Below are positions 10,948 through 21,813 of a DNA stretch of 64,000 nt, piece after piece (position 1 is the first letter of the stretch; each line of letters begins with the position of its first letter). The stretch spans positions 930,001 through 994,000 of the forward strand of contig OZ024883.1 in NCBI GenBank assembly GCA_964017185.1, given 5' to 3'. The position numbers and the translations under genes were made by a program. This stretch comes from Rugalucina vietnamica (taxonomy: Eukaryota; Mollusca; Bivalvia; Lucinida; Lucinidae). The notes beneath the pieces are model-generated. The model was not told where the DNA came from. It ran no database searches and was given only the letters and a program-made list of their open reading frames with translations.

Positions 10948-13900
10948 TTCTTAATATGAATCTGAATGGTTTACTGGTGACACGCCAAATTGACAATACC
11001 TCACCAGGGGGGGGGGTGCGCCAGGAGGGTAATTAGTCCCTGACTCTCACAAGAGATGCGAACTTGGACACACAGTCATCAGACATTTCAGCAGAGGAGA
11101 TAAGAGAATCAGGGAGGTCATTCCAGTCCCTGATAGTCTGTGGAAAGAAACTACAGTCCAACCTGTCTTAAGCAAGCGGCCAAGGTAAACACTAAAACTG
11201 CTTGCTTAAGACAGGTGCTTGCTTCATAGAGCCTATGTTCTAACACTAGGGCGGACATCTTAACCAAACTATGTTAGCTAGTGTAAAAATAAATAAAAGC
11301 ACTGTCACTGTCAGTGGTAATTGTCATTAAGTTCTCCAAAATACCCAGACAAGTTGTTGAGACCATAAACAATGAATTATGGCATCTGGAAGGTGTGAAT
11401 ACAATTTTGACACCTGCCAGTGTTTAAATATCTATGTCAAAGTATTTTTTAGTAATTGATGAAATGAGTGGCTGCTTAAAGCCAAAATTGGGACAGAAAC
11501 TAGTGGCCTCTGGCCACATATGACAGGTGCTTGCTTAATAGAGGTTCATTTACATGTAAAATCAATTTGCGGGAAATGAAAGTGCTTGCTTAAGACAGGT
11601 GCTTGCTTAATACAGGGCTTGCTTAAGACAGGTTGGACTGTACTTTTGTACGCTTCTTTGCTAGCTGAAGGTATCTGAAAAGCCAAAGAGTGTTGATTTC
11701 TACAACGCCTATTCTTTGGGATAAGGTCATCTGTGGGTATCTGGCTTTACCCTTTAGACCTTTGTATAGCAATATAAGTCTACTATCCTTCCTCCTTTTC
11801 TTAAGAGATTCCCATTTCAGTTGACCTAAAATGCCAGTCATGCTACCAGTTTCAGAAACATAATTTCCCGTCACAAACCTTGCCGCACGATTTTGGACCT
11901 TTTCTAGTTCTTCCTGGAGGCCAAGAGTGTGAGGGTCCCAAACTGAGCTTCCATACTCCAAGACCTCTCGCACCAGTCCTTTATAAGTTGCTTCTTTCAC
12001 ATCTAGGGGACAAGAATACAAATTTCTCCTCAAGAATCCGAGAGTTATGTTTGCCTTTGTACAAAAATTGGAAATATGAGTATTCCATTTCAAATAATTT
12101 GTGATAGTTACACCCAGATATTTTATGCTTTCAACGTTTTCCAGTACAGTGCCCTTAAGGGTGTACTTAGTCTGTATCTTACTAGACCGTATATTTGTCA
12201 GCTGCATCATGTTGCATTTGATGGGTTGAAATCTCATTCCCCATTTCCTAGCCCAACTGCCTAAACGATCAATGTCTCTCTGAAGTTTCAATGTATCCTC
12301 TTCATTCTTGATTTCACGATAGCAAACACAATCATCAGCAAAGATTCTTATTTCAGACGCAATTTCTGCTGAGATGTCATTTATATACAAGGAAAACAGC
12401 AAGTGGTCGAGAACGGTGCCCTGAGGGACACCAGACACAACTGGAGCCTAATCGGATTTAATACCATTTACCACTACCCTTTGTTGTCTGAAACAAAGGA
12501 AAGCATTTATCCAATTCAGTGTTGTTCCACCTATTCCATAGCTAAACAATTTGCTTTTAAGGAGTTCATGGAAAGGAGTATCGAAAGCTTTTTCAAAATC
12601 GAGTATAAAAGTGTCGACATGGCCTTTTTTGTCTAAGATTTTGCCCAGTAATTTATCACTGTAGTCAACTGTGTTTCACAGCTATGCCATTTCCTAAATG
12701 CGTGTTGCCTGTCCGACAAGAGTTCATGTTCATCAAGATGGGCCATAATATTTGAAGAAAAGGGTACAAGTAGGCAAAGATCAGGAAAAGGTGCAATCGG
12801 AAAAAGATTCCCACTCCAAAAACCGAGGCGGGAAAAAACCAAACTAACAATAAGGTACTTATACCATGAAAACATTTCGTAAGCCGAATGAGCAGCTATT
12901 ATCCCAATAGGTGGCCACTCAGTTACCTAAACTTAACTAAAATTATGAAAACACGCATAAGGCGCCAACAGCACAAGAAACTTTAAACACCAAGACATAA
13001 AACGAAAGAGCCACCACAGAAGTATTGCCTTGGAACGATCAGTAATATAAAATTACTGGCGGGCTTAAACCGGTTTTATAGGTACCTAACCTCACCCTCA
13101 GCTTCTATAGTGGTTGAGCATACAATATGTTCAAGAAGCTTACAAGGAATGCATGTCAAAGAAACATGGCGGTAATTGCGGGCAAGTGACCTGTCGCCCT
13201 TCTTAAACAGAGGGCAAATGTTAGCAAGAGACCATTCTTTAGGAATTTCGCCTGTATCAATTGACTGCTGGAAGAGATGGGCGAATACCGGACGTTATTC
13301 CATAGCCAGTTCCTTTATGACTCTGGGATGAAGCGTATTAGGCCCTAAGGCTTTAGACGGGTTTAAACCTTTGAGAAGTTTGCTCACCTATTCCTTTGTG
13401 ACCACAATATCATGCATGAATGGGGCAGATCTATCCATAAGAGGGATCTGTTTGTATTCACTTTTAGTGAAAACATCCGAGAACTGACCATTAAATTCTT
13501 CCGCCTTCTCAAATTCGGATTGAGCTATTCCACTGCCATTTCTCTTTTTCAACGGTAATACCTTGGGTATCTTTTTTCTGACTGTTTATGTACCTGTAAA
13601 AATCTCTAGGATTAGCCTTAACATCTCTTACCAAGTTGTTCACGTAAAGATCATGCTGCTTCCTGATATCAGCTTTGATATTTCTCTCCGTAAAGATTCA
13701 AATTTAGATCTAAATTTTGCATTACTAGTCTTTTTAGCTTTTGCATGAGTTGCATTTTTTTTCTGCGAATCCTCCTTCTTATTTCAGGTGTTATCCAAGG
13801 GACAGAGGAAACTGAGCGAGTAGTTTTTGAGGGGATATGTTTATCTGCCGATTCTTGAATAAACGATGTAATGAGATTGAAATTTTCCTGGACCGACCGA

Positions 13901-14290
13901 GTATCTGAGTAACCATTGAAGTATCTTTCCTTTGCAAATTTAAGTTTTTCTGCTCTCATAGATTCATAATCACCTTTCTGACAACGATATACTTTTCTCC
14001 TAGGTTTCTTTATAGGGGGGGGGGATAGCATTTTTCAATGTGCCAGAAACAATGTCATGATCACTGAGCTTATCCGGGGAATAAATGTCTACAAACTGAC
14101 CAGGCAGAGAGGTCAAAATTAAGTCCAAAGTATTTCTTTCTCTTGTGGGCAAATTGACTAATTTTTCCAAACCATGGTCATTCATGATATCTATCAAAAT
14201 TGGCCCTCCGTCTGACTCAATGATGACCCAGATTTGCTGAGTTTGTCCGGCAATACAATATCTCTAAAGTCATTAAAGTAAATGGTTACT
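10948..14290 (-). pseudogene. Decayed CR1/jockey-like LINE (endonuclease and RT)
   Basis: Reading on the minus strand from 14290 to 10948, fragments appear in the order of a LINE ORF2. First comes an endonuclease C-terminal half with TLDLILTSLPGQ and the catalytic-type SDHDIV (about 14060). A linker follows (14031-13669), then RT blocks with LFKKGDRS, HAFRKWHSCETQ, SGVPQGTVL and FADDC (about 12330), then the YLGVTI and WDPHT stretches. The C-terminal DWNDLPDSL tail lies at 11150-11020. The frame is broken by several stops and shifts. About 320 bp around 12770-13090 do not read as RT and look inserted. A TA-flanked MITE at 11152-11642 splits the C-terminus. The end CAGTAAACCATTCAGATTC-like at about 10970 is the 3' tail. 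Confidence 0.75.
11152..11642. mobile_element. Tc1/mariner-like MITE inserted in the LINE
   Basis: Termini are CAGTCCAACCTGTCTTAAG and its inverse CTTAAGACAGGTTGGACTG, flanked on both sides by TA (11152-11153 and 11641-11642). CTTGCTTAAGACAGGTGCTT recurs several times inside. LINE coding sequence resumes on both sides, which confirms the boundaries. TA duplication and the CAGT start are typical of Tc1/mariner/pogo-derived MITEs. Confidence 0.85.
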
Positions 14291-14371
14291 CACTTGTGGC
14301 CATATTGCGTTTGATATTTTAAATGACTGCTTATTGCTTTCGTGAAATCTTAGTCGACCTGTTTTGCATTA
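14291..14371. other. Short spacer
   Basis: Nothing recognised. Confidence 0.4.
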
Positions 14372-14636
14372 CAAAAACTTGCCAATGCAATAAACAGAGA
14401 TCATTTTCAGCAGTAAAATGGGAAATTTTCAGTCAAGGCTTGTTTGTTTGTTATAAGGGTTAACGTCCCAGTCAACAATTTTTCAGTCATGTCCGGATGA
14501 AGAAAATTTCAGTAGAAAAACTTCGATTTTTTGGTTATTTTTATTCATTACATTGAACAGTCTATGTTTTAGATAAAATGATAGAAATATGTATACCCCC
14601 TTAAACATCAGTTTTGCTATATAAGATTATTGGGGA
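14372..14636 (+). mobile_element. MITE family B, copy 2 (decayed)
   Basis: Begins CAAAAACTTGCCAATGCAAT and contains the AGAGATCATTTTCAG and ATACCCCCTTAAA blocks of the family, but the central GGCGGTTCTAA palindrome is lost. Confidence 0.5.
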
Positions 14637-14699
14637 ATGAGTTGAGCCGAGTTGACTCATAGACCGAGAGGGACCAGGGATAAAGAGGAGGGGTATGAA

Positions 14700-14945
14700 A
14701 GACGGTTTATGACGGTGGGACAAACTCTCTTCTAAAGTGAGGAGAGTTGTCTTGAAAAGTAGGGGGGATTCGTCTTCAAAAGTGGGGAGAGTTGTCTTCT
14801 TAATTGGAGCGAGTTGTCTTCTAAAAGTGGGGCAATGTCTTTTGAAGTGGGGCGAGTTGTCTTCTAAAAGTGGGGCGACTTGTCTTGGGTGAGTTTTATG
14901 TGGGGCGAGTTGTCTTGGGACGAGTTGTCTGGGGGGCGAGTTGTC
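14700..14945 (-). repeat. GGGGCGAGTTGTCTT minisatellite (right arm)
   Basis: About ten imperfect units of GTGGGGCGAGTTGTCTT type separated by CTAAAA-like filler. This is the inverse of the array at 10556-10705. The 122-aa minus-strand open frame covering it is a repeat translation. Confidence 0.75.
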
Positions 14946-15113
14946 CTCACACGCCAGCTGAACGCCCAATAATGGCCACTTGTTTACACGCTGTTACCAT
15001 GGGGCCAACCAATCAAAAGTTGTTTACATGACCTGAGTCACAGCCTTTACGATAATCGGATTTTCTATTTTAAGAAAGGCTTCCCCCACTGAATCGGCTG
15101 CATAGCATAGATA
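14946..15113. other. Spacer
   Basis: Nothing recognised. Confidence 0.4.
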
Positions 15114-15115
15114 TT

Positions 15116-15356
15116 TGAGCCACCTCGTGGGAAAACCAATAATGTGGTTTTTGAAAAGGTCCGACACAAACCAGCCTGTACAGTCGCAGAAGACAGCTAG
15201 AAGCATGAAATTTTGGATTTTAGAAGTAGAGGAATTGTGCTATCCGTGAAGCGAAAACAAAGGCGCTGATCAGCTTCGCGGTTACCGCGAAGCTGATCTG
15301 CGTCTTTGTTTTCGCCTAGTCTACACAGATTGTTAGTTTTCCCACGAGGCGGCTCA
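15116..15356 (-). mobile_element. MITE family A, copy 1 (reverse)
   Basis: Termini are TGAGCCACCTCGTGGGAAAA and, inverted, TTTTCCCACGAGGCGGCTCA. The inner palindrome is CAGCTTCGCGGTTACCGCGAAGCTG. It is flanked by TT on both sides, a direct 2-bp duplication. This family has about 16 copies here. Forward is defined as the palindrome lying near the left end. Confidence 0.85.
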
Positions 15357-15796
15357 TTAATGATGCTATTGTAACAGCGAATTATGTGTTTGTAGATCAT
15401 TGGCGGCACGTGGTAAAAGAAAAACAGGCTTGCTTATTAACGGTTTACAATAGTAGTAGAAATAGCTATATCCACATATTGAAAAAAATAGCACACTCGT
15501 CTTTTGAAGTACGAAAGATTCTTCTGTGTCTTTTATATTCTGCGGCACACGTCGGCTTGTATACGACCAAATGCCCCTTTTTCTGTGTTTCTTGTCGTGC
15601 AACCACAGCGTCTATTAAAATAATACATAAACCTGTCATCTCTGAATTACCTGATTCTAAACACGCATTAGATTTTCAGAAAATGGTGATAACGCTCCAT
15701 GTAGTGTTAATATGTTCAATTGATAATTGTGTGATTTTAGTGACTTTTTAAACTGTTGGCTTTTATAGCTCTAGTTCGAGATGGAGGTTGAGGAAA
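15357..15796. other. Spacer; 121-codon open frame without recognisable motif
   Basis: An open frame at 15386-15751 (+) has no domain or start context I can support. It begins beside a MITE and is probably chance. Confidence 0.4.
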
Positions 15797-15868
15797 GAAA
15801 GCGAAGCTGGTCTGCGTCTTTGCTTTTGCATGTATATGCAAAACGTTTGGTTTTTCATGGCACTGCTC
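15797..15868 (-). mobile_element. Decayed end of MITE family A
   Basis: GCGAAGCTGGTCTGCGTCTT, GCATGTATATGCAAA and GGTTTTTCATGG match the right third of the reverse-oriented family, without the left part. Confidence 0.5.
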
Positions 15869-15926
15869 AATTATATGTTCAGATACGGGTTCTATCATCG
15901 AACTTGTTTTTAAAAGTTGTATGCTG

Positions 15927-16128
15927 TGTTATGTTTGTTATTATATATTAATAATAACTCCAGACTCATTTCTGATATTTAATTATAACTACTACATTTA
16001 TACAACAAGCATACAGTATAGAAAGTCTAGCGCGAATGCTGACCTGCTATTAGAGAGGCACAATTAAAATATACCTAGTCATGTGACTGCTGCTGCATGA
16101 GTCAGATGCTATAAGCAAATACTTAACA
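15927..16128 (-). repeat. 3' LTR of the Gypsy element
   Basis: 202 bp. On the plus strand it starts TGTTATGTTTG and ends ATACTTAACA, so the ends form the inverted TGTTA/TAACA typical of LTRs. It differs from the 5' LTR at two sites (T/A and A/G, about 43-56 bp from its plus-strand left edge). Confidence 0.95.
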
Positions 16129-16140
16129 TCCCCCTTTTCA
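16129..16140 (-). other. Polypurine tract
   Basis: On the minus strand TGAAAAGGGGGA lies immediately before the 3' LTR, the usual primer site for plus-strand synthesis. Confidence 0.85.
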
Positions 16141-17662
16141 AAGAAAAAATGAAATTTAAATTCATTTACATGCATTAAAAACTTTCTGGAAAGCATGCAT
16201 TAATTGTTTGCTTCAAATACTGACGAGACTACATATTTGTACTGGAAACTATGTCAGTTCAACCTTGGTGCTTTGCAATACATTAAATGTCAGAACAATG
16301 TTTCTGTTATCAACCACATAATTAGATTGCATGAACCAACCCTAAAATGCCTAGTCTTATCAAGTTCATAATTGTATCTGTCAGCAGCATTTTATGTCAC
16401 AAGTCTTTGAAATCTAATTGCATGTTAAAGGTTAACAGTATCTAAATAATTAGGATAAGCTCAATGACAGCTTAATCTCTATGATGTCTGGATTGTTTTA
16501 ATGAGTGTGTGGTCTGGAATCTATGTAATACATGTATAATCCATTTCTCAATGAATGACTCAGCTGCTAAATATCCAAACTTTCTATGAATGAATTGTAT
16601 CATGGTCTAGAGTTTTCTCTTTGATGTTGCTTGTGCAATATGTGAGTAAACCATGTCCAGCCTTTCTTAGTAAGTAGGCGGAGCTAAAATTTCCTATGGC
16701 TTGTACTGAGTCTGTTATCTAGGTCGTGCTCTTACTACCTGATACACTGCACAGGGAAGTTAGAGCACTGATATGTCAGAATTGATTTGTTTGCCAGACA
16801 CCTGTTGCCTATGAGTGGAAAAATCAAAGAAGTTTTCAAACATGTATTTTATTTACAGCAATAGATATCCAATGTGAATGATAAAAATAAAAAAAAGAAA
16901 TATATAAGATATGAAAATTCAGCACCACTAGTCCCAAAGCCTACACAGCGTTAATCAAGCTAAATTGGTTTATCAGAAATTGAAGCTGCATCCAGAGAAA
17001 TATATCCTCATGCTTGTCCTCAAATGGGTTTATCTCCAAATAATTATTTTCCAACGCATCAGCAATTTGGCTTAAAATCAATTTGTCATTTTCATCATCT
17101 AGCACATCCATTTTTTTTTTGTAAATGAACAACAAAAGTTTTCAAATTATGTCACGTGACATACCAGAATTTCAAATTCAAAATTTGCTGTGTTTTAGGT
17201 CAAACAATAAATCAGCTTATCAGCAAGATAAGCAGAAAAGAAAAAAACATTATACCTGTCATTCTTGGTAATTAACTGACAATCTAAAACAATGAAGTCA
17301 TGGGAAAATTGAATGCTTGATTCTGGTTGGACCATGATACAAAACATTTAAAAAATTGTTCTACTCGTAATTGATATAAACTACTCGGGGGCTCCGCCCC
17401 CTCGTAGTTTATATCAATTACTCGTAGAAACAATTCTCTAAATATAACTTTTATGAATGAATTTAGCACGTTTTTACTTTCATGAATTTTATATATTTTA
17501 GTAAGCACATATATTCCAATCTAATTCAATTTGAATGAATGAATGAATAGCACATTAATCCAATTTTCGAATTTTCGAAACACAATATTATGCAACTGAT
17601 TTTAAGAATACTATTGATTATAGAACACTTCCATTCGTAGCTTATTCACACTACATGTATAT
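16141..17662 (-). other. Long non-coding 3' region of the Gypsy element
   Basis: About 1.5 kb between the pol stop and the PPT. No envelope or other gene is supported; small minus-strand open frames (16941-17135, 17284-17508) show no known motif. It contains the hairpin at 17354-17435. Confidence 0.6.
17354..17435. repeat. 82-bp near-perfect hairpin with GGGGGCTCCGCCCCC core
   Basis: The arms AATTGTTCTACTCGTAATTG and the inverse CAATTACTCGTAGAAACAAT flank TATAAACTACTCGGGGGC and its inverse. Mismatches are few (CTC versus GAG type). It could be a small palindromic MITE inserted in the element or a structural part of its RNA. Confidence 0.8.
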
Positions 17663-20600
17663 TTACATCACATAATCCTGGAACTTTGATGGTACTTTGA
17701 CCACGCGACCCGAACGCGTTGTTGTCTGCGTTGGTGTTGTTTCCGTTGTTCCATTTTGCTGGATTGACGTTGACGTTGATTCTGACGTTGACGTCGTTGC
17801 ATTTCCTGACCTATCGTCTGGTATTTGATCAGGATGAAATCTTGCAGATGTCGATCGTAGGTGTCTGCGATTACGTCGGTATGTTTGACCATATTCGTTT
17901 TCCACAACGTATGATCTCGGTGTATGATGTTCTGCCGTAACCGTAGCTGGTTTCCACGTATCATTATGTTCCATAACGACATTTTCTTCGATTTTCAACG
18001 GTTTTAGTTGCTTACTACCACGGTCGTAATACTGCTTTTGTTTCTCCTGTCGTCGTTTGAAACGATTTTTAAGGTTCTTAGGGAGTCCTTGTTGTTGAAG
18101 CAGTGGAGCTGACGTTGGTAGTTTTGTTTTTAGCTTACGCGAGAACATCATTTCTGCTGGTGACAGTCCTATGTCATCTATTGCTGTCGTTCTATATGAC
18201 AACATTGCTAAATATGGATCTTTCGCCTTTTTCAACATGTCTTTAACAGTTTGAACAGTTCTTTCTGCTAGTCCATTGCTTTGCGCATATGTTGGCGAAG
18301 AAGTGACACAATCAAATCCATATTCTTTTGCGAAATTCCTGAACTCAGCACTTACAAACGTCGACTGGTTGTCTGTATAAAATTGATCAGGAATTCCGAA
18401 CCGCGAGAACTGACTTTTCAAATGTTTTATGACATTTTTGCTAGTCATATTCTCTAACAAATTCAGCTCTACCCATTTTGAGTATCTGTCTACTATGACA
18501 AGATAATGTCTGTTATTCAGTTCCATGATATCTGCGGAAACATGTGACCATGGTCTGTCAGGTATTATTCCCGGTATCAATGGTTCTTTAACATTTGCTC
18601 TTTGATTTTGAGCACACACTGTACAGTTTCTTACTGTCTGCTCTACCTCAGATGCCATTCCTATCCAAAACAATGAATCTCTGGCACGCGACTTACATTT
18701 ATTTATTCCCAAATGCGATTCATGAATGATAGCCAACATTTCTTTTCTTAATGATTTTGGTACTATCAACTTTTGTCCTTTGAATAACATTTCTTCAACG
18801 TAAGTTATTTCATCACGAAAATTCCAGTATGGCCTTATTATTGGCGGAACTTGGTCTTTTCGTTGTGGCCAACCTTTGAGGACAGTGTCTCTCAAGATTT
18901 GCATTTCTTCGTCCTGTTTTGTCGCATTTTTGATTTTCAACTGATTTTCTTTTGACACAGGTAAGAATGTCAGGTAATTAACACTCAATTCAGTGTCAGA
19001 TAACAAGTCTTCCTTTGCCTCATTTAGATAAGCTCTACTAAGATGATCTGCTAAATATAACGTACTTCCTGGTTTGTACTTTACTTTCAAGTCATATTTC
19101 TGTAAATCAAGCAATAGCATCTGAAGTCTTAATGGTGATTTAAACAACGGTTTTGTGAATATTGCCTGTAATGGTTTATGATCAGTTTCTACCGTAACTT
19201 CTCTTCCGAAAATAAATTGGTGCCATTTGTTACAAGCGAAAGTAATTCCCAGAGTTTCCTTTTCGATTTGGGCGTAGTTTTGCTGAGCTTTCGTCAGCGC
19301 TCGTGACGCGTATGCAATCGGTTGTCCTTCTTGAAGTAACACGCTTCCAAGACCCTTTGAACTTGCATCGACCTGCATTACTAATTCCTTCTTTGGATCA
19401 TAGTAACGTAAAACAGGAGCATTTGACACTTTTTCCTTCAACATATCAAATGCTGATTGTTGTTCAGAGTCCCAGTGCCACTGAATGTCCTTTTCAAGCA
19501 ACTGTCTGAGTGGCGCAGTAATTTCGGACATGTTTGCTATGAATTTGGCTAGGTATTGGACAAATCCTAATAACGTTTGTAACTCTTTTACGTTCGTCGG
19601 CGGCGGCATTTCCTTTACAGCTCTCACCTTTTCTGGATCAGGCTTTACACCAAGGCCTGTCAGTACATGTCCGACATAAGAAATACTACTTTTACGAAAT
19701 TCACATTTGTACCTGTTTACTTTCATATTGTATTCCCTTATTCTGTCAAGTACCTGTTTGAGCCTTTTGTCATGCTCTGCAATATCTTTTCCCCATATCA
19801 AAATGTCATCAACTATAGCCTCACAACCTTCAATGTCTTGAACCATGTTCGAAACCGATCTTTGATACACCTCTCCGGCAGACTTTAATCCGTACGGCAA
19901 TCTGGTAAACGAATATCTTCCCAGGGGCGTATTAAACGTACACAGTTTCTGGCTTTCAGGGCTTAGTTTTATTTGCCAGTATCCACTGACGGCATCTATT
20001 TTCGAAAACACTTTGGCTTCTGGTATTTCAGTCAATATGTCCTCGATTGTTTTCATCGGATAGTGTTCTCGTAACACTGCTTTGTTTAAATCGCGGGGAT
20101 CTATGCAGATTCGAACCTTTCCATTAGGCTTTGGAACCACTACCATGCTGTTTACCCAGTCAGTAGGTTCTGTTTGTTTCGTGATCACACCTTTGGATTC
20201 CATACGTAATAATTCCGATTTCACCTTTTCTTTCATAGAAATTGGAACTTTCCTAGGTGGATGGATGACAGGTTTCACTGATGGATCTACTTTTATTGAA
20301 TATGTGTCTGGCATGCAACCCAGACCTTCAAAAAGATCCTTGTACGACGATTCAATGTCTTGTGGCAAGTCTTTTTTCTGCTGTGGCATTTCATTTGCAT
20401 GTATATTATACAGTCTTTGTATCAACCCAATATCTCGGCATGTGGAACTTCCAAGAACAGATGGAACAGATGAGTCGACAATGTAAAAGTCAATGTCAAA
20501 AGTGTTACCTTGTATTTTGCTCGGCAACTGTACTATTCCAGTAGGCTTTAATTTATGTCCACTGAATGATGTCAATTTTGTAGATGTTGGTTTCAAGGCA

Positions 20601-21235
20601 GTTTTAATTCCCAACGAGCGAAAATTGACTTGTGACATCACATTACATCTTGCACCAGTATCGATCTGGAAATTTATCGATCTGTCATTGATTTTCGAAT
20701 TTACCGTCCATTCGTCATTTAACGAATTTACAGAGTTCATTGGCAAGTCATTTATCATACCTGCATATAGCTCATTGTCGCTACTGTCACTAGAATCGTT
20801 GACTGTACGTACATGTTTTTTCTTTGATTTGTAACTGCTTGATGTTGGAGTCTTGCACATTTTCTGGAAATGATTAAAACGTTTGCATTTTGAACAGCGT
20901 TTTCCATACGCGGGACATTGCAATTTCGCATGTTCATAACCGCATTTGCCACAAAGTTCTTTTTCAGAGTTTGCTGGGGTTTTCTGTTTCTCAGATTTTC
21001 CGTGTTTTGATTTCTGTTTCTGTCTGACCGCATTTACAGTCTTTTCTTCCATGGCACTACACTGAGTATGTGACAATTCATGAGTTCTTGCCACTTCGAG
21101 TGTTTTAGTCAATGTCAATGTTGAACCCTCATTTAACAACTTAGCTCTGATTTTCGAGTTTTTAACTCCTGCCACAATTCTATCACGAACCATTTCATCT
21201 TGCTTATCATATTCACAGTCTTTGACTAGCAATTG
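17663..21235 (-). CDS. Gypsy gag C-terminus and pol (protease, RT, RNase H, integrase)
   Basis: About 1189 residues follow the in-frame stop. Two zinc knuckles lie at about residues 94-106 (C-x2-C-x3-H-x4-C) and 113-126 (C-x2-C-x4-H-x4-C). The protease active site is DTG at 191-193. Reverse transcriptase spans about 350-500 with D413 and a VDD box at 474-476 (IVDD instead of the usual YVDD/YIDD). RNase H carries D622, E657/659 and D684. Integrase has an HHCC finger (H837, H840, C870, C873) and a D901-D954-E990 catalytic triad with exactly 35 residues between the last two. A C-terminal chromatin- or DNA-binding type tail follows. All key residues are present. It should copy the element RNA and integrate it, in cytoplasmic particles and then the nucleus. 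TTG at 21232 is not a true start; the frame continues that of gag. Confidence 0.93.
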   Translation of the reverse strand, partial: QLLVKDCEYDKQDEMVRDRIVAGVKNSKIRAKLLNEGSTLTLTKTLEVARTHELSHTQCSAMEEKTVNAVRQKQKSKHGKSEKQKTPANSEKELCGKCGYEHAKLQCPAYGKRCSKCKRFNHFQKMCKTPTSSSYKSKKKHVRTVNDSSDSSDNELYAGMINDLPMNSVNSLNDEWTVNSKINDRSINFQIDTGARCNVMSQVNFRSLGIKTALKPTSTKLTSFSGHKLKPTGIVQLPSKIQGNTFDIDFYIVDSSVPSVLGSSTCRDIGLIQRLYNIHANEMPQQKKDLPQDIESSYKDLFEGLGCMPDTYSIKVDPSVKPVIHPPRKVPISMKEKVKSELLRMESKGVITKQTEPTDWVNSMVVVPKPNGKVRICIDPRDLNKAVLREHYPMKTIEDILTEIPEAKVFSKIDAVSGYWQIKLSPESQKLCTFNTPLGRYSFTRLPYGLKSAGEVYQRSVSNMVQDIEGCEAIVDDILIWGKDIAEHDKRLKQVLDRIREYNMKVNRYKCEFRKSSISYVGHVLTGLGVKPDPEKVRAVKEMPPPTNVKELQTLLGFVQYLAKFIANMSEITAPLRQLLEKDIQWHWDSEQQSAFDMLKEKVSNAPVLRYYDPKKELVMQVDASSKGLGSVLLQEGQPIAYASRALTKAQQNYAQIEKETLGITFACNKWHQFIFGREVTVETDHKPLQAIFTKPLFKSPLRLQMLLLDLQKYDLKVKYKPGSTLYLADHLSRAYLNEAKEDLLSDTELSVNYLTFLPVSKENQLKIKNATKQDEEMQILRDTVLKGWPQRKDQVPPIIRPYWNFRDEITYVEEMLFKGQKLIVPKSLRKEMLAIIHESHLGINKCKSRARDSLFWIGMASEVEQTVRNCTVCAQNQRANVKEPLIPGIIPDRPWSHVSADIMELNNRHYLVIVDRYSKWVELNLLENMTSKNVIKHLKSQFSRFGIPDQFYTDNQSTFVSAEFRNFAKEYGFDCVTSSPTYAQSNGLAERTVQTVKDMLKKAKDPYLAMLSYRTTAIDDIGLSPAEMMFSRKLKTKLPTSAPLLQQQGLPKNLKNRFKRRQEKQKQYYDRGSKQLKPLKIEENVVMEHNDTWKPATVTAEHHTPRSYVVENEYGQTYRRNRRHLRSTSARFHPDQIPDDRSGNATTSTSESTSTSIQQNGTTETTPTQTTTRSGRVVKVPSKFQDYVM

Positions 21236-21238
21236 TTA
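21236..21238 (-). other. In-frame TAA interrupting gag-pol
   Basis: The codons on both sides are in the same frame (gag start 21586 and pol frame 21235 are congruent). No frameshift is needed, only a stop. The position is inside gag, before the zinc knuckles. Confidence 0.9.
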
Positions 21239-21586
21239 TTCGGCCACAAACTGTTCGAATGGCTCTTCCTGATTCTGCACCCGACTTTGAAATTTATACC
21301 TGTTGTATATGGTGTTAGACGTAGGTTTAACGTACGCTTCGAAACCATTGTAGTAATTATCCAGTTTTTTCTTCTGTGCAGCTGACAAATTCCATGTTTG
21401 GAATAAATTCCTGCCCTTTTCTCCTACCCAGAGCATAAGGAAAGCACATTTTTCTTCCTCATCTTTCTTCTTTAGAGGCCCATCGAACATAAACTGAACA
21501 TGTTGCTTAAAACTTTTCCAGCTTTGTTCCAAGTCTTGTCTTTCCCAGTCCATACATGGAAGTGATCCAGTCGTAAATTTATCCAT
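21236..21586 (-). CDS. Gypsy gag N-terminal part, ending at an in-frame stop
   Basis: 116 residues from the ATG at 21586 (minus), 26 bp from the 5' LTR edge, to a TAA at 21238-21236. The sequence (EKCAFLMLWVGEKGRNLF, then FQSRVQNQEEPFEQFVAE) is the capsid-like helical region of Gypsy gag. The downstream codons are in the same frame and continue the gag fold, so the element originally had one gag-pol frame. The TAA is either a recent nonsense change or a site of readthrough. Gag normally assembles the particle and binds RNA. Confidence 0.88.
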   Translation of the reverse strand: MDKFTTGSLPCMDWERQDLEQSWKSFKQHVQFMFDGPLKKKDEEEKCAFLMLWVGEKGRNLFQTWNLSAAQKKKLDNYYNGFEAYVKPTSNTIYNRYKFQSRVQNQEEPFEQFVAE

Positions 21587-21593
21587 AATTGAT

Positions 21594-21611
21594 GTATTTA
21601 CTCTGACACCA
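21594..21611 (-). other. Primer binding site (tRNA-Leu-like)
   Basis: Directly inside the 5' LTR the minus strand reads TGGTGTCAGAGTAAATAC. TGGTGTCAGA complements the TCTGACACCA 3' end I recall for animal tRNA-Leu; the match weakens after about 10-11 bases. Confidence 0.75.
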
Positions 21612-21813
21612 TGTTATGTTTGTTATTATATATTAATAATAACTCCAGACTCAATTCTGATATTTGATTATAACTACTACATTTATACAACAAGCATACA
21701 GTATAGAAAGTCTAGCGCGAATGCTGACCTGCTATTAGAGAGGCACAATTAAAATATACCTAGTCATGTGACTGCTGCTGCATGAGTCAGATGCTATAAG
21801 CAAATACTTAACA
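21612..21813 (-). repeat. 5' LTR of the Gypsy element
   Basis: 202 bp, 99% identical to the 3' LTR, followed by TSD TGCTG. It lies about 560 bp upstream of the RNF168-like start codon and points away from that gene. Confidence 0.95.

Noticed and set aside
14601-14969. 122-codon minus-strand open frame
   Set aside because: It covers the GGGGCGAGTTGTCTT minisatellite and simply translates the repeat (DNSP/QLAP words).
16141-17662. Envelope gene in the Gypsy element
   Set aside because: No long frame, signal peptide, or transmembrane segment between pol and the 3' LTR.
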